Assembly: GCA_018882885.1 (NCBI GenBank)
Contig: VERG01000005.1
Span: 1-64,000, forward strand
Source of the DNA: Candidatus Nanopelagicaceae bacterium
GTDB taxonomy: Bacteria > Actinomycetota > Actinomycetes > Nanopelagicales > Nanopelagicaceae
DNA length: 64,000 nucleotides
Direction: 5' to 3'
A model generated the notes under the pieces. It was not told where the DNA came from, did not search any database, and saw nothing but the letters and a program-made list of their open reading frames with translations. Both the position numbers and the translations under genes were made by a program. Of the stretch, positions 35,948-45,418 are shown in pieces (positions within the stretch are counted from its first letter, which is position 1; every line of letters starts with the position of its first letter).

Positions 35948-37156
35948 ATGAGATCAAAGCGAGCTCGCGTATTAGCGCTGAGCCTTTCCTCTTTATTACT
36001 GTTTTCTGCAACTCCGGCAATTGCTGCTAAACCAAAACCAACATTGGCACAGATTGAAGCCGCCAAAAAAGCTGAAGCAGAGAAAAAGAAGTTAGTAGAT
36101 GCCGCTACGGCAAAATTAAATAAAGCCAACTTAACCCTGCGCCAATTAGCAGCGGTAGCAAACGCGGCTCGTATCAAATACGAAGCGGCTAAACGTGAGT
36201 TAGCGATAGCGGTTAAGGAAGCACAGGCCGCGACAGCTGCCTATAACGTTGCGGTTTCTGAGGTTAAAGCGGCGCATGATGCGATTGGCAGATTAGCAAC
36301 CAATGCGTACATCATGGGCGGAGGCTTTACCGATTTAGATTCACTTCTACACTCTGATGGTCCACAAGATTTGATGGATCGACTTTCAACCCTTGATTCT
36401 CTTGGTGCGCAAAATACTCAAGCACTATTTCGATTCAAAGCTGCTGAAGCAGCTGCACAAAAAGCTAAGAAAGCTGCCGATGCTGCCAAAGTTGCGCAAG
36501 AGGTCGCGACCAAGAAGGTAGAAGCCGCCAAAATAGAAGCAGATGCGGCCCGTAACGCGCAGCAAAAAGAGGTTGATAAGTTACAAAAGATTCAAGATCA
36601 AGTACTCAAGGAATTGAATGCAGCGCGCAAAACCCGCGTGACACTTGAGCAACAAAGACAACTTGCTTTATTGGAAGAAACTAATTCTCAGATCGCAAAT
36701 AACACCGCGATCTACACCAAGGTATGGCCAGATATTGGTTTCAAAGGTCGCTCTACCTCACGTTCAACACCTGAGATGCGCGCCAAAGCTGTGGAGTTCG
36801 CGAAGAAACAAGTACAAGCCCGTAAGCCATATATCTGGGGCAGCGAGGGACCAAACTCATTTGATTGTTCTGGCTTGGTTTACGCTGCTTATCGCGCAGC
36901 TGGATTGGGTTGGCCAAACTGGGATCGTCTCAACTCCTCTTTGTACTTTAGCTACACAAAACATGTACCAATAAGTCAATTAGAGCCCGGTGATTTGTTG
37001 TTCTACTCCTACAAAGGAACTGTCAACACAATTCACCACATCACAATTTATGCTGGCAACGGCATGATGTGGGAGGCCAATTCAAAGGGTAAAGGCTTGC
37101 TGTACTCAAACATCTACAGCATTAAGGGACTTATGCCATACGGAGGCCGCGTCTAG
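35948..37156 (+). CDS. Secreted NlpC/P60 peptidoglycan endopeptidase with coiled-coil N-terminus
   Basis: A 402-residue RipA/CwlO-like hydrolase. Signal peptide about 1-26 (cleavage near AIA-AK). Residues about 30-255 are a long Ala/Lys/Glu-rich coiled coil, interrupted near 115-150 by a segment with GRLATNAYIMGGGFTDLDSLL, as in CwlO/RipA regulators of FtsEX-type systems. The C-terminal NlpC/P60 domain (about 275-402) has the catalytic Cys in FDCSGLVYAAYRAAG and His in NTIHHITIYAG. It cleaves peptide stems in the wall. Confidence 0.92.
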   Translation: MRSKRARVLALSLSSLLLFSATPAIAAKPKPTLAQIEAAKKAEAEKKKLVDAATAKLNKANLTLRQLAAVANAARIKYEAAKRELAIAVKEAQAATAAYNVAVSEVKAAHDAIGRLATNAYIMGGGFTDLDSLLHSDGPQDLMDRLSTLDSLGAQNTQALFRFKAAEAAAQKAKKAADAAKVAQEVATKKVEAAKIEADAARNAQQKEVDKLQKIQDQVLKELNAARKTRVTLEQQRQLALLEETNSQIANNTAIYTKVWPDIGFKGRSTSRSTPEMRAKAVEFAKKQVQARKPYIWGSEGPNSFDCSGLVYAAYRAAGLGWPNWDRLNSSLYFSYTKHVPISQLEPGDLLFYSYKGTVNTIHHITIYAGNGMMWEANSKGKGLLYSNIYSIKGLMPYGGRV

Positions 37157-37159
37157 TAT
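37154..37159 (+). promoter_or_regulatory. -10 box TAGTAT, leaderless promoter
   Basis: TAGTAT overlaps the upstream stop codon and lies seven bases before ATG 37167. Confidence 0.5.
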
Positions 37160-37166
37160 TTGGCCT

Positions 37167-38126
37167 ATGGCCGCCGCTACTCCGCTTTATCAAATCCGCC
37201 TTGCGGTGCGCCGTGAGTTAGAGGATTTAACCGCTGGCGACACTGTAATTGTTGCTGCTTCTGGTGGTGCTGACTCATTAGCCCTTGCCGCTGCATTGCT
37301 ACCTGAGTGCAAAACTTTAGCGCTGCGGGTTATCGCTTTAATTGTCGATCATGGCTTGCAGAAAAATTCTGCCGATGTTGCACATGAAGCAAAAAAAGAG
37401 TTGGTAAAAATTGGTTATGAAAATGTTGAGATTCGTAAAATCAAAGTTGAAGTAACCGATGGTTTAGAGGCATCAGCCCGTCGTGCCAGATACGCCGCGA
37501 TTAATGAAGTGGCAAAACTTCATAACGCCGCCGCAATCTTCTTAGGCCACACTAAAGATGATCAAGCCGAAACAGTTTTGTTGGGATTAGCCAGGGGCTC
37601 TGGCACAAGATCACTTTCTGGAATGGCACAGCGCATCGATAATTACCGGCGCCCCATGTTGTCTATTTCTCGTGAGCAAACCGAGGCGGCATGTGAAGAG
37701 CTCGGATTAAAATTTTGGCGCGATCCACATAATCAATCAATGGAGTACACCAGAGTGCGTGTGCGGGAAAATGTTTTACCTTTAATGGAAAAAGAGATTG
37801 GACCCGGAGTGGCTGATGCTTTGGTGCGCTCGGCAAAGTTGTTAAGAGATGATGCGGATGCACTCGATCAATGGGCTGATGAGATCTTTGATGAACTCGA
37901 TCCCACCGCGCTGGAAATCTCGACATTGGAATCTTTGCCGCGTGCGATTCGCACCCGAGTCTTAAGAAAGGCGATTTATCTCGCCGGCGCCCCATCAGGC
38001 TCACTTTCTTCCGAACATATCGAGCCGGTTGAGGCTCTGGTCACAGCCTGGAAGGGTCAGGGCCCGGTATCCCTCCCCGGCGGTGTGACCATCGAGCGAA
38101 TTTCGGGCAGACTTTCGCTCTCTTAA
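37167..38126 (+). CDS. tilS: tRNA(Ile)-lysidine synthase
   Basis: A 319-residue N-type ATP pyrophosphatase that converts C34 to lysidine in the AUA-reading tRNA-Ile, an essential step. The PP-loop AASGGADSLALA (SGGxDS), the VDHGLQ segment and GHTKDDQAET are diagnostic. The C-terminal part is short compared with the E. coli enzyme, as in other actinobacteria. It precedes hpt and ftsH in the usual bacterial order tilS-hpt-ftsH. Confidence 0.94.
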   Translation: MAAATPLYQIRLAVRRELEDLTAGDTVIVAASGGADSLALAAALLPECKTLALRVIALIVDHGLQKNSADVAHEAKKELVKIGYENVEIRKIKVEVTDGLEASARRARYAAINEVAKLHNAAAIFLGHTKDDQAETVLLGLARGSGTRSLSGMAQRIDNYRRPMLSISREQTEAACEELGLKFWRDPHNQSMEYTRVRVRENVLPLMEKEIGPGVADALVRSAKLLRDDADALDQWADEIFDELDPTALEISTLESLPRAIRTRVLRKAIYLAGAPSGSLSSEHIEPVEALVTAWKGQGPVSLPGGVTIERISGRLSLS

Positions 38127-38156
38127 ACCGCGGTTTATTTACCTGAAAGGTTGATT

Positions 38157-38708
38157 GTGGATCTCGCATCAGTCCAGAGTGAAATTGAACGAGTAATTGT
38201 TACTGAAGAACAGTTGCAGAGCCGTTTGAAAGAGATCGCAGTTCAAATTGAAGCTGATTACAAAGACCAAGACCTTTTGCTGCTTGGGGTATTAAAAGGT
38301 GCGGTTATGGTGATGGCCGATCTATCACGTCATATCAATCGCCATGTTGAAATGGATTGGATGGCGGTTTCATCTTATGGCTCCGGCACTAAATCATCCG
38401 GAGTAGTTCGAATCTTAAAAGATTTGGATAAGGACATTACCGGTCGTAATGTTTTAATTGTTGAAGATATTGTTGACACAGGTTTAACTTTGGATTGGTT
38501 GAAAACCAACTTGAACTCGCGCGGTGCAAAATCAGTTGAGATTATGACGGTGCTTCGTAAACCAGAATCAGCTTTGGTAAAGGTTGATGTGAAGTATGTT
38601 GGCTTTGATATTCCAAAGGATTTTGTAATCGGTTATGGACTTGATTTTAATGAGAAGTACCGCAACCTGCCCTTCATTGCAGTTCTAGCAAAGCACATGT
38701 ACGAGTAA
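38157..38708 (+). CDS. hpt: Hypoxanthine phosphoribosyltransferase
   Basis: A 183-residue purine salvage enzyme converting hypoxanthine or guanine with PRPP to IMP or GMP. The PRPP-binding loop VLIVEDIVDTGLTL is exact, and LLLGVLKGAVMVMADL and the catalytic-loop SSYGSGTKSSG are typical. GTG 38157 is preferred over TTG 38151 because AAAGG lies six bases upstream. It is followed after two bases by ftsH. Confidence 0.94.
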   Translation: MDLASVQSEIERVIVTEEQLQSRLKEIAVQIEADYKDQDLLLLGVLKGAVMVMADLSRHINRHVEMDWMAVSSYGSGTKSSGVVRILKDLDKDITGRNVLIVEDIVDTGLTLDWLKTNLNSRGAKSVEIMTVLRKPESALVKVDVKYVGFDIPKDFVIGYGLDFNEKYRNLPFIAVLAKHMYE

Positions 38709-38710
38709 CC

Positions 38711-40738
38711 ATGGCAGAAAAACAAAAAATCAAAAAGCCTCGGATGCCACAGCAATCCGGTAAAGGTCCACAGAAGCAAAAACTTACCCGAAAGCCTCTC
38801 TTCTGGATTTTTGTTGCGATTATTGCCGTCACGATTTTTGGTCAGATCTCATCGAGCGGAAATCAATTCACCAAGATCGAAACCTCCCAGGCGATGGCCG
38901 CCATCACCCGCGGCGAGGTTGAATCGGCAAATATCGTCGATCGTGATCAAAAGATTCAATTAGTTTTAAAACCTGGCCAGGCGATTAATGGCTCAACCAA
39001 GGTTGAGGCCTCATATGTCACAGGTCAAGAACCGGTATTAGTTGATCTATTAACCGCAAATCAGCCGCCAAAAGAGTGGGATGTCACCGTTCCACAGACC
39101 AATATCTTTGTTTCAATTCTCTTCACACTTGGCCCGATTATTTTGTTGGCCTTCCTGCTCTTCTTCCTTATGGGACAGGCGCAAGGTGGATCGCGGGTAT
39201 TTTCCTTTGGTAGATCACGCGCCAAACTTCATAACAATGAAGTTCCACAAGTTACCTTTGCTGATGTTGCCGGTGCTGATGAAGCCATTGAAGAGTTCCG
39301 CGAAATCAAAGATTTCCTAGCTGATCCAAAGAAGTATCAAGAGATTGGTGCCAAAATTCCAAAGGGTGTTCTGCTCTTTGGCCCTCCAGGTACCGGTAAA
39401 ACTTTGTTGGCCCGCGCCGTTGCTGGTGAAGCCAAAGTCCCTTTCTATTCGATCTCTGGCTCTGATTTCGTTGAGATGTTTGTTGGAGTTGGTGCCGCAC
39501 GTGTGCGTGATCTTTTCAATCAAGCCAAAGCAAATGCGCCATCAATTATTTTCGTAGATGAGATTGATGCTGTGGGGCGCCATCGCGGTGCCGGTATGGG
39601 TGGCGGACATGATGAACGCGAGCAAACCCTTAATCAATTGTTGGTTGAGATGGATGGCTTCGAGCCACATGATCAAGTTATTTTGATAGCAGCTACCAAC
39701 CGCCCTGACATTCTTGATCCAGCGTTACTACGTCCAGGAAGATTTGATCGCCAGATTGGCATTGATCGTCCTGATGTAAAGGGTCGCGAAGCGATTCTAA
39801 AAGTGCATGCTAAAAATAAGCCTTTGGAAAAAGATTTGGATTTGCTTGGTATTGCCCGCCGCACCCCAGGATTTACTGGAGCGGATTTAGCAAATGTTTT
39901 GAATGAAGCGGCGTTATTGACCGCAAGAGAAAACCGCAAGATTGTTTCTCGAGATGATGTTGATGAGGCGATTGATCGGGTAATGGCTGGTCCGCAGCGT
40001 AAATCAAGGCTTATGAGCGAAGAGGAGCGTCGTGTCACCGCGTATCACGAAGGTGGTCACGCTCTTGTAGCCCACGCATTGCCACATACCGATCCAGTTC
40101 ACAAAATCACCATCATGCCTCGTGGTCACGCCTTGGGTTACACAATGGTTTTGCCTGATGAGGATAAGTACTCAACAACCCGCAATCAGATGTTGGATCA
40201 ATTGGCTTACACAATGGGTGGACGTGCAGCAGAGGAGCTGGTGTTCCATGATCCAACCACTGGTGCCTCAAATGACATTGAAAAAGCCACAACTTTGGCC
40301 CGCGCTATGGTTACTCAATACGGCATGACTGAAAAACTAGGTGCGATAAAACTTGGCACCAGTGATGCAGCACCATTCTTAGGAAGAGATTACGGACATC
40401 AACGTGATTATTCAGAGGATATTGCTTCTGCGGTTGATGAAGAGATAAAAACCTTTATCGAAGGTGCCCATCAAGAGGCTTACGAGATCTTGGTCGAGAA
40501 CCGCTCCATTCTTGATGCTTTGGTAGAAGAGTTGCTAGAAAAAGAAACTCTGCACAAAGAAGAGATTGAAGTAATCTTCAAAAATGTTGCGCTGCGTCCA
40601 AAGCGACCTGCTTGGACTGGATCATCACAACGGCAACCATCTCGCATTCCACCAGTAGCGTTGAAGCCACGGAACAACGGCACAACCCCTGAGGAAAAAC
40701 CAAAGCGCAAAAAGAAATCTGCCACCAAGGATGAGTAA
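38711..40738 (+). CDS. ftsH: ATP-dependent zinc metalloprotease FtsH
   Basis: A 675-residue membrane protease that degrades unassembled membrane proteins and regulators. Two helices (about 30-48 and 135-155) flank a small extracytoplasmic domain. The AAA domain has Walker [10 protein letters not shown], Walker [12 protein letters not shown] and [20 protein letters not shown]. The protease domain has HEGGH and a downstream Asp region ([11 protein letters not shown]). A basic C-terminal tail ([13 protein letters not shown]) overlaps folE by eight bases. Confidence 0.97.
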   Translation: MAEKQKIKKPRMPQQSGKGPQKQKLTRKPLFWIFVAIIAVTIFGQISSSGNQFTKIETSQAMAAITRGEVESANIVDRDQKIQLVLKPGQAINGSTKVEASYVTGQEPVLVDLLTANQPPKEWDVTVPQTNIFVSILFTLGPIILLAFLLFFLMGQAQGGSRVFSFGRSRAKLHNNEVPQVTFADVAGADEAIEEFREIKDFLADPKKYQEIGAKIPKGVLLFGPPGTGKTLLARAVAGEAKVPFYSISGSDFVEMFVGVGAARVRDLFNQAKANAPSIIFVDEIDAVGRHRGAGMGGGHDEREQTLNQLLVEMDGFEPHDQVILIAATNRPDILDPALLRPGRFDRQIGIDRPDVKGREAILKVHAKNKPLEKDLDLLGIARRTPGFTGADLANVLNEAALLTARENRKIVSRDDVDEAIDRVMAGPQRKSRLMSEEERRVTAYHEGGHALVAHALPHTDPVHKITIMPRGHALGYTMVLPDEDKYSTTRNQMLDQLAYTMGGRAAEELVFHDPTTGASNDIEKATTLARAMVTQYGMTEKLGAIKLGTSDAAPFLGRDYGHQRDYSEDIASAVDEEIKTFIEGAHQEAYEILVENRSILDALVEELLEKETLHKEEIEVIFKNVALRPKRPAWTGSSQRQPSRIPPVALKPRNNGTTPEEKPKRKKKSATKDE

Positions 40739-41303
40739 GCAGTTTGATGCACAGCGCGCCGAAAAGGCGGTAACAGAACTTCTGCTTGCCCTTGGCGAGG
40801 ATCCATCCCGTGATGGATTGCGTGATACACCAAAGCGCGTAGCTCGCGCGTTGCAAGAGAACTTTCAAGGCTTGTATCAAGAGCCAAAAGATGTTTTAAC
40901 CACAACCTTTGATATAGGCCATGAAGAGCTGATTATTGTGCGGGATATAGAGGTTTTCTCCCATTGCGAGCACCACTTAACCCCGTTTCATGGCGTCGCC
41001 CACATTGGTTATATCCCAGGTCCTTCCGGAAAAGTAACCGGTTTATCAAAGTTGGCACGGTTAGTTGATTTATATGCCAGACGTCCTCAGGTGCAGGAAA
41101 GATTGACCTCGCAGATCGCCGATGCAATGGTGGAGGTTCTACAACCTGGTGGTGTTATCGTAATTATCGATTGCGAACATCTCTGTATGTCGATGCGTGG
41201 AGTGCGTAAATCTGAAGCTCGCACCATCACAAGTGCGGTGCGCGGAATGTTGAGAGATCCAGCAACCCGTGCCGAAGCGATGTCTCTAATCACAACCAAG
41301 TAG
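40731..41303 (+). CDS. folE: GTP cyclohydrolase I
   Basis: A 190-residue type IA enzyme (EC 3.5.4.16) that opens GTP to dihydroneopterin triphosphate, the first step of folate synthesis. [21 protein letters not shown] supplies the zinc Cys and catalytic His residues, and [14 protein letters not shown] the second zinc Cys. It starts inside ftsH and leads the folate block folE-folP-folB-folK. Confidence 0.96.
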   Translation: MSKQFDAQRAEKAVTELLLALGEDPSRDGLRDTPKRVARALQENFQGLYQEPKDVLTTTFDIGHEELIIVRDIEVFSHCEHHLTPFHGVAHIGYIPGPSGKVTGLSKLARLVDLYARRPQVQERLTSQIADAMVEVLQPGGVIVIIDCEHLCMSMRGVRKSEARTITSAVRGMLRDPATRAEAMSLITTK

Positions 41304-41307
41304 TTTT

Positions 41308-42114
41308 ATGACAACTTTGGTAATGGGGATTTTAAATGTTACCCCAGACTCCTTTGCAGATGGCGGCAGACATTTCTCCTTAGAGAAAGCTTTAGAGCGC
41401 GCAGATGAGATGATTGCCGAAGGCGTAGACATAATCGATGTCGGTGGTGAATCAACTAAACCTGGAGCAGAGCGGGTAAGTGAACAGGAAGAGCTAGATC
41501 GAGTAATTCCAGTTATTACAGAGTTAGTAAAAAAAGAAGTGCAGATATCAATTGATACAACTAGATCTAATGTTGCCTCTCAAGCAATAAAGCTCGGAGT
41601 TCATTATGTGAATGATGTAAGTGGCGGATTAGCAGATCCCAAGATGTATAAAGTGATTGCCGATAATCCGCAGGTGCAGTACATAATCATGCACTGGCGG
41701 GCCCACTCTAAAAATATGCAGGAGCTTGCCACTTACAAAGATGTAGTCAAAGAGGTAAAGGAGGAGTTAGAGGCTCGTATCGACTCCGCTATTGAATCTG
41801 GTGTGAATCCCGAGCAAATAATCATTGACCCAGGTTTAGGATTTTCTAAACTGCCAGAGCACAACTGGGAGCTACTAAAAAACATTGACCGAGTAGCGCT
41901 TTTGGGTTATCCGGTCTTGGTCGGTGCCTCCCGAAAAAGATTTCTCGGCGAGCTCACAGGCGCCACTAACCCTGATGAACGGGAATCTGCATCTATTGCT
42001 GTGACCGCCATGATGGCAAAGCAAAACATCTGGGCGGTGCGCACCCATTCAGTAAAACCACATCGTGACGCAATTGCGACGGTAAATGCTTTTGCAAAAA
42101 ATAGAGCGGGGTAG
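41308..42114 (+). CDS. folP: Dihydropteroate synthase
   Basis: A 268-residue TIM-barrel enzyme joining p-aminobenzoate to dihydropterin pyrophosphate. MGILNVTPDSFADGG and IDVGGESTKPGA are the pterin and pABA-loop motifs, and IDPGLGFSK and VGASRKRF complete the site. Normal length. It lies four bases after folE. Confidence 0.96.
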   Translation: MTTLVMGILNVTPDSFADGGRHFSLEKALERADEMIAEGVDIIDVGGESTKPGAERVSEQEELDRVIPVITELVKKEVQISIDTTRSNVASQAIKLGVHYVNDVSGGLADPKMYKVIADNPQVQYIIMHWRAHSKNMQELATYKDVVKEVKEELEARIDSAIESGVNPEQIIIDPGLGFSKLPEHNWELLKNIDRVALLGYPVLVGASRKRFLGELTGATNPDERESASIAVTAMMAKQNIWAVRTHSVKPHRDAIATVNAFAKNRAG

Positions 42115-42117
42115 AGT
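42112..42117 (+). promoter_or_regulatory. -10 box TAGAGT, internal leaderless promoter
   Basis: TAGAGT, sharing the folP stop codon, lies six bases before the folB GTG at 42124. Confidence 0.35.
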
Positions 42118-42123
42118 GGCGGC

Positions 42124-42486
42124 GTGAGCGACAAGATTAAAGTTACCGGTATTGAAGGACTCGGCTACCACGGTCTATATGACACCGAGCGCGAAATCGG
42201 CCAACCCTTTGTTGTAGATGTAGTTCTTAAATTAGATTTAGAAAAAGCCGGCAAGACTGATGAAATCCAATACACCGTTGATTACAACGATATTGCGCAG
42301 TTGATCTACAACGAGATTGTTGGCCCGCCGATGAAGCTCCTGGAGACAATGGCAGAAAAGATCTGTCAGAAGATTTTTGCAGCCTACTCACCAATAGAGG
42401 AGATTGAAGTAACCGTCCACAAACCCCGCGCTCCAATCTCGGTTCCCTTCGGTGATGTATCCATCACCATCAAAAGGGAGCGATGA
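42124..42486 (+). CDS. folB: Dihydroneopterin aldolase
   Basis: A 120-residue enzyme splitting dihydroneopterin to 6-hydroxymethyldihydropterin and glycolaldehyde. GIEGLGYHGLYDTERE (with the conserved YHG and acidic residues), YTVDYNDIA and a late KPRAPI segment (catalytic Lys) match the family. GTG start nine bases after folP; four-base overlap with folK. Confidence 0.93.
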   Translation: MSDKIKVTGIEGLGYHGLYDTEREIGQPFVVDVVLKLDLEKAGKTDEIQYTVDYNDIAQLIYNEIVGPPMKLLETMAEKICQKIFAAYSPIEEIEVTVHKPRAPISVPFGDVSITIKRER

Positions 42487-42932
42487 AGGTAGTACTTGCA
42501 CTTGGTGCAAACTTGGGTAATCCAAAACAACAAATCGCAGATGCAATCGCCAAAATCGGTGATGTTGTAAAGATCGCAAAGATTTCATCACTTTACGAAA
42601 CCGCGCCTTTTCAGGTTAGAGATAAACAACCTAATTACATAAACGCTGTTTTGATTGGTGATACTGAGCTACAACCCAAAGAGTTAATTCATAAATTACT
42701 TGATATCGAATCCCAACTTGGTAGAGAGCGATCTTTTCAAAACGCGGCCCGCACTATCGATATCGACATAATTGATTATGAAGGTTTCTTTCTAGAAAGT
42801 GATGAGTTAACCCTGCCCCACCCCAGGGCCCATGAACGCCGCTTTGTTTTGGAGCCTTGGGCCGAGATCGAACCCGATGCGGTGTTGCGAGAACATGGCC
42901 CAATAAAGGAGCTTTTGGCCGCTCTGCCGTAG
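42483..42932 (+). CDS. folK: 2-amino-4-hydroxy-6-hydroxymethyldihydropteridine pyrophosphokinase
   Basis: A 149-residue HPPK transferring pyrophosphate from ATP to hydroxymethyldihydropterin. LALGANLGNP opens the fold, SLYETAPF contributes pterin contacts, and ARTIDIDIIDYEG with LPHPRAHERRFVL holds the Mg-binding Asp pair and conserved basic residues. Start ATG overlaps the folB stop. Confidence 0.95.
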   Translation: MKVVLALGANLGNPKQQIADAIAKIGDVVKIAKISSLYETAPFQVRDKQPNYINAVLIGDTELQPKELIHKLLDIESQLGRERSFQNAARTIDIDIIDYEGFFLESDELTLPHPRAHERRFVLEPWAEIEPDAVLREHGPIKELLAALP

Positions 42933-42937
42933 CGGGA

Positions 42938-42975
42938 TAAACTTTGTAACGCCTGGTACCACCAAAGGACTGGAG
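42938..42975 (+). promoter_or_regulatory. Candidate -10 box and ribosome site before panC
   Basis: TAAACT (42938-42943) could start a short leader containing GGAG (42972-42975), eight bases before the panC GTG. The 51-base gap is the only real spacer in the fol-pan-nad block. Confidence 0.35.
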
Positions 42976-42983
42976 CTTTATAA

Positions 42984-43793
42984 GTGAAGTTAATGCAACT
43001 CCTTACGGAGATAGAAAAGCCCTGCGCTTTTGTACCCACGATGGGTGCGTTGCATGCCGGTCATCAATCACTAATTGCCCAAGCCCGCGAACTTTGTGAT
43101 GAGGTTGTGGTCTCGGTTTTTGTTAACCCATTGCAGTTTGAAGATAAAGAAGATCTGAAAAAGTATCCTCGCACACCAGAAAAGGATGCGGAGATGGCGG
43201 CCGCTGCTGGGGCAACAGTTCTTTGGACACCTAGTTATGAGGATATTTATCCGGCCGAAATCAAAAAGTTGTCGGCCGGTGAATTAGGTGAAAAGTTTGA
43301 AGGGGTGCATCGCCCTGGACATTTTGATGGTGTTCTAACTGTGGTGCATCGCTTATTTGAATTAGTAAAACCTAAATACGCAATCTTTGGGGAGAAAGAT
43401 TTTCAGCAATTGTTTTTAATTATCAAGATGGCGGCCCAACTTCATCCAGAGATTGAAATCATCGCCGCACCCACTGTGCGCGAAACTAGCGGACTAGCCA
43501 TGTCATCACGCAATGTGCGACTTGATAAAGATGCTCGCATCGCTGCTGATGTAATTAGCAAGGTCTTGCGGACAGCAACGGAATGTGAGTCTGTAGATCA
43601 AGCCAGAAAACAACTTGCCGCACTAGAGAATAACTTAGATTTTAAATTGGATTACGCAGAGATTATTGATGAAAGCAGCTTTGAATTAGCAAATAATGAG
43701 ACGCAGCGAGCTCGAGCAATTGTCGCGGGCTGGATAAATGGTGTGCGTTTGATTGACAATATGGCAATGAAGCAGGCGTTGGTGCGAGTATGA
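42984..43793 (+). CDS. panC: Pantothenate synthetase
   Basis: A 269-residue ATP-dependent ligase joining pantoate and beta-alanine. PTMGALHAGHQSLI (HxGH), VFVNPLQF, FGEKDFQQL and the KMSKS-like TSGLAMSSRN are all present. panD (beta-alanine from aspartate), often next to panC in actinobacteria, is not here, nor is panB. Confidence 0.96.
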   Translation: MKLMQLLTEIEKPCAFVPTMGALHAGHQSLIAQARELCDEVVVSVFVNPLQFEDKEDLKKYPRTPEKDAEMAAAAGATVLWTPSYEDIYPAEIKKLSAGELGEKFEGVHRPGHFDGVLTVVHRLFELVKPKYAIFGEKDFQQLFLIIKMAAQLHPEIEIIAAPTVRETSGLAMSSRNVRLDKDARIAADVISKVLRTATECESVDQARKQLAALENNLDFKLDYAEIIDESSFELANNETQRARAIVAGWINGVRLIDNMAMKQALVRV

Positions 43794-45418
43794 GATTGCT
43801 AGCACCTACCCCCGGTTGGACCGCAAAGGCCGATGTCGTTGTAATCGGCTCTGGCGTCGCGGGATTAACCACGGCACTACAAATCCGCGCCCATAACCTT
43901 TCAGTTTTACTTGTCACAAAATCATTTATTGACGCTGGTTCTACCAAATGGGCGCAGGGTGGAATCGCCGCAGCTTTAGGGCCTGGTGATTCACCTGAGC
44001 AACATGAAAAAGATACTTTGGTTGCAGGAGCTGGTTTATGTGATCTGCCCGCAGTTAAAGTATTAGTAAGTGAGGGACCAGAGGCGGTTAGAAAATTAAT
44101 TGCCCGTGGTGCGGTCTTTGATAAATCTGAAACCGGTGAAATTGCTTTAACCCGCGAAGGTGGACATTTACGAAACCGAATTTTGCATGCCGGTGGCGAT
44201 GCAACTGGTGCTGAAGTATCCCGGGCCTTGTTGGCTGCGGTTTCTAATGATCCAGGAATTGAAGTTGTTGAACATGCATTGGTTCTTGATGCACTCAAGA
44301 CCAGATCTGGTCGAGTTTGCGGAGTTACGCTGCATGTCATCGGTGAAGGTCGCAGAGATGGTGTTGGTCAGGTGTTGGCACGTGCGGTTGTTTTAGCAAC
44401 TGGAGGTTTGGGTCAGGTTTATTCCCAAACTACTAATCCATCGGTTTCAACCGGTGATGGTGTTGCTTTAGCGCTGCGTGCAGGGGCTGCGGTAGCTGAT
44501 GTTGAATTCATTCAATTTCATCCCACTGTTTTATATATGGGCGAAGGTTCTAAAGGACAACAACCTTTAATTTCAGAGGCGGTACGTGGCGAAGGCGCAT
44601 TCTTAGTTAATGACAAAGGTGAAAGATTTATGCAAGCGGTGCATCCACTGGCAGATCTGGCGCCACGTGACATTGTGGCTAAGGAAATTTCACGACAGAT
44701 GAAGCTCAGTGGTGCTCAGCATGTTTGGTTAGATGCCCGCGGTATTGCTGATTTTGCCGAACGGTTTCCAAATATTTATGCATCATGCCAAGAGATTGAT
44801 ATTGATCCAGCTCAAGATTTAATTCCGGTAGCCCCAGCCTCTCACTACGCATCTGGTGGCGTACGTACTGATTTAAATGGCCATTCCTCGGTTGCGGGGC
44901 TTTACGCAGTGGGAGAGACCGCCTGCACGGGTGCGCATGGTGCCAATCGTTTGGCCTCCAACTCTTTGCTAGAAGGTTTGGTTTTTGGTGCGCGCATCGC
45001 TGAAGATATCGCGGCAAACCTTGCTGATTTCGAGAACCCAGCGCCACAAGATGCCAATGAGTTCTTACTTTCACCATCTATTCGCGGAGAGTTGCAGCGC
45101 GCCATGTCTAAAGGTGCTGCGGTAATGCGTACCAAAGAAAGCTTGCAGGAAACCTTGGCGACCCTTGATAAGTTAAAAAACGCTACAACGATTTTTGCCA
45201 ATTTAGATGCTTGGGAAACTACCAATCTTTATCTTTTAGCTACCGCAATTGTTAAATCAGCATTAGAACGTACCGAATCCCGTGGCTCACATTTCCGCGG
45301 TGATTATCCGCAAGAATCAGAGCAATGGATTAAACGGATTCACCAAACCTTAGCCAGTGATGGCATTTGGAGCTCAACTACCGAGGAGGTGTTCAATGAT
45401 CTCTCCATCGCTCGTTAA
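43790..45418 (+). CDS. nadB: L-aspartate oxidase
   Basis: A 542-residue FAD enzyme oxidising aspartate to iminoaspartate for de novo NAD synthesis. VVVIGSGVAGLTTAL is the dinucleotide-binding fold; TKWAQGGIAAALGPGDSPEQH, EFIQFHPT, DLAPRDIVAKEI and GAHGANRLASNSLLEGL are characteristic of the family. ATGA overlap with panC. nadA (quinolinate synthase), normally in the same operon, is not in this window. Confidence 0.95.
   Translation: MRLLAPTPGWTAKADVVVIGSGVAGLTTALQIRAHNLSVLLVTKSFIDAGSTKWAQGGIAAALGPGDSPEQHEKDTLVAGAGLCDLPAVKVLVSEGPEAVRKLIARGAVFDKSETGEIALTREGGHLRNRILHAGGDATGAEVSRALLAAVSNDPGIEVVEHALVLDALKTRSGRVCGVTLHVIGEGRRDGVGQVLARAVVLATGGLGQVYSQTTNPSVSTGDGVALALRAGAAVADVEFIQFHPTVLYMGEGSKGQQPLISEAVRGEGAFLVNDKGERFMQAVHPLADLAPRDIVAKEISRQMKLSGAQHVWLDARGIADFAERFPNIYASCQEIDIDPAQDLIPVAPASHYASGGVRTDLNGHSSVAGLYAVGETACTGAHGANRLASNSLLEGLVFGARIAEDIAANLADFENPAPQDANEFLLSPSIRGELQRAMSKGAAVMRTKESLQETLATLDKLKNATTIFANLDAWETTNLYLLATAIVKSALERTESRGSHFRGDYPQESEQWIKRIHQTLASDGIWSSTTEEVFNDLSIAR

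Noticed and set aside
40480-40905. 141-codon minus-strand frame over the ftsH/folE joint
   Set aside because: Antisense of two well-supported genes and without protein-like features.
43663-44340. 225-codon open frame on the minus strand over nadB and panC
   Set aside because: nadB and panC have full family motifs on the other strand; this frame shows no family similarity and is Ser/Pro/Ala-rich in the manner of antisense frames.
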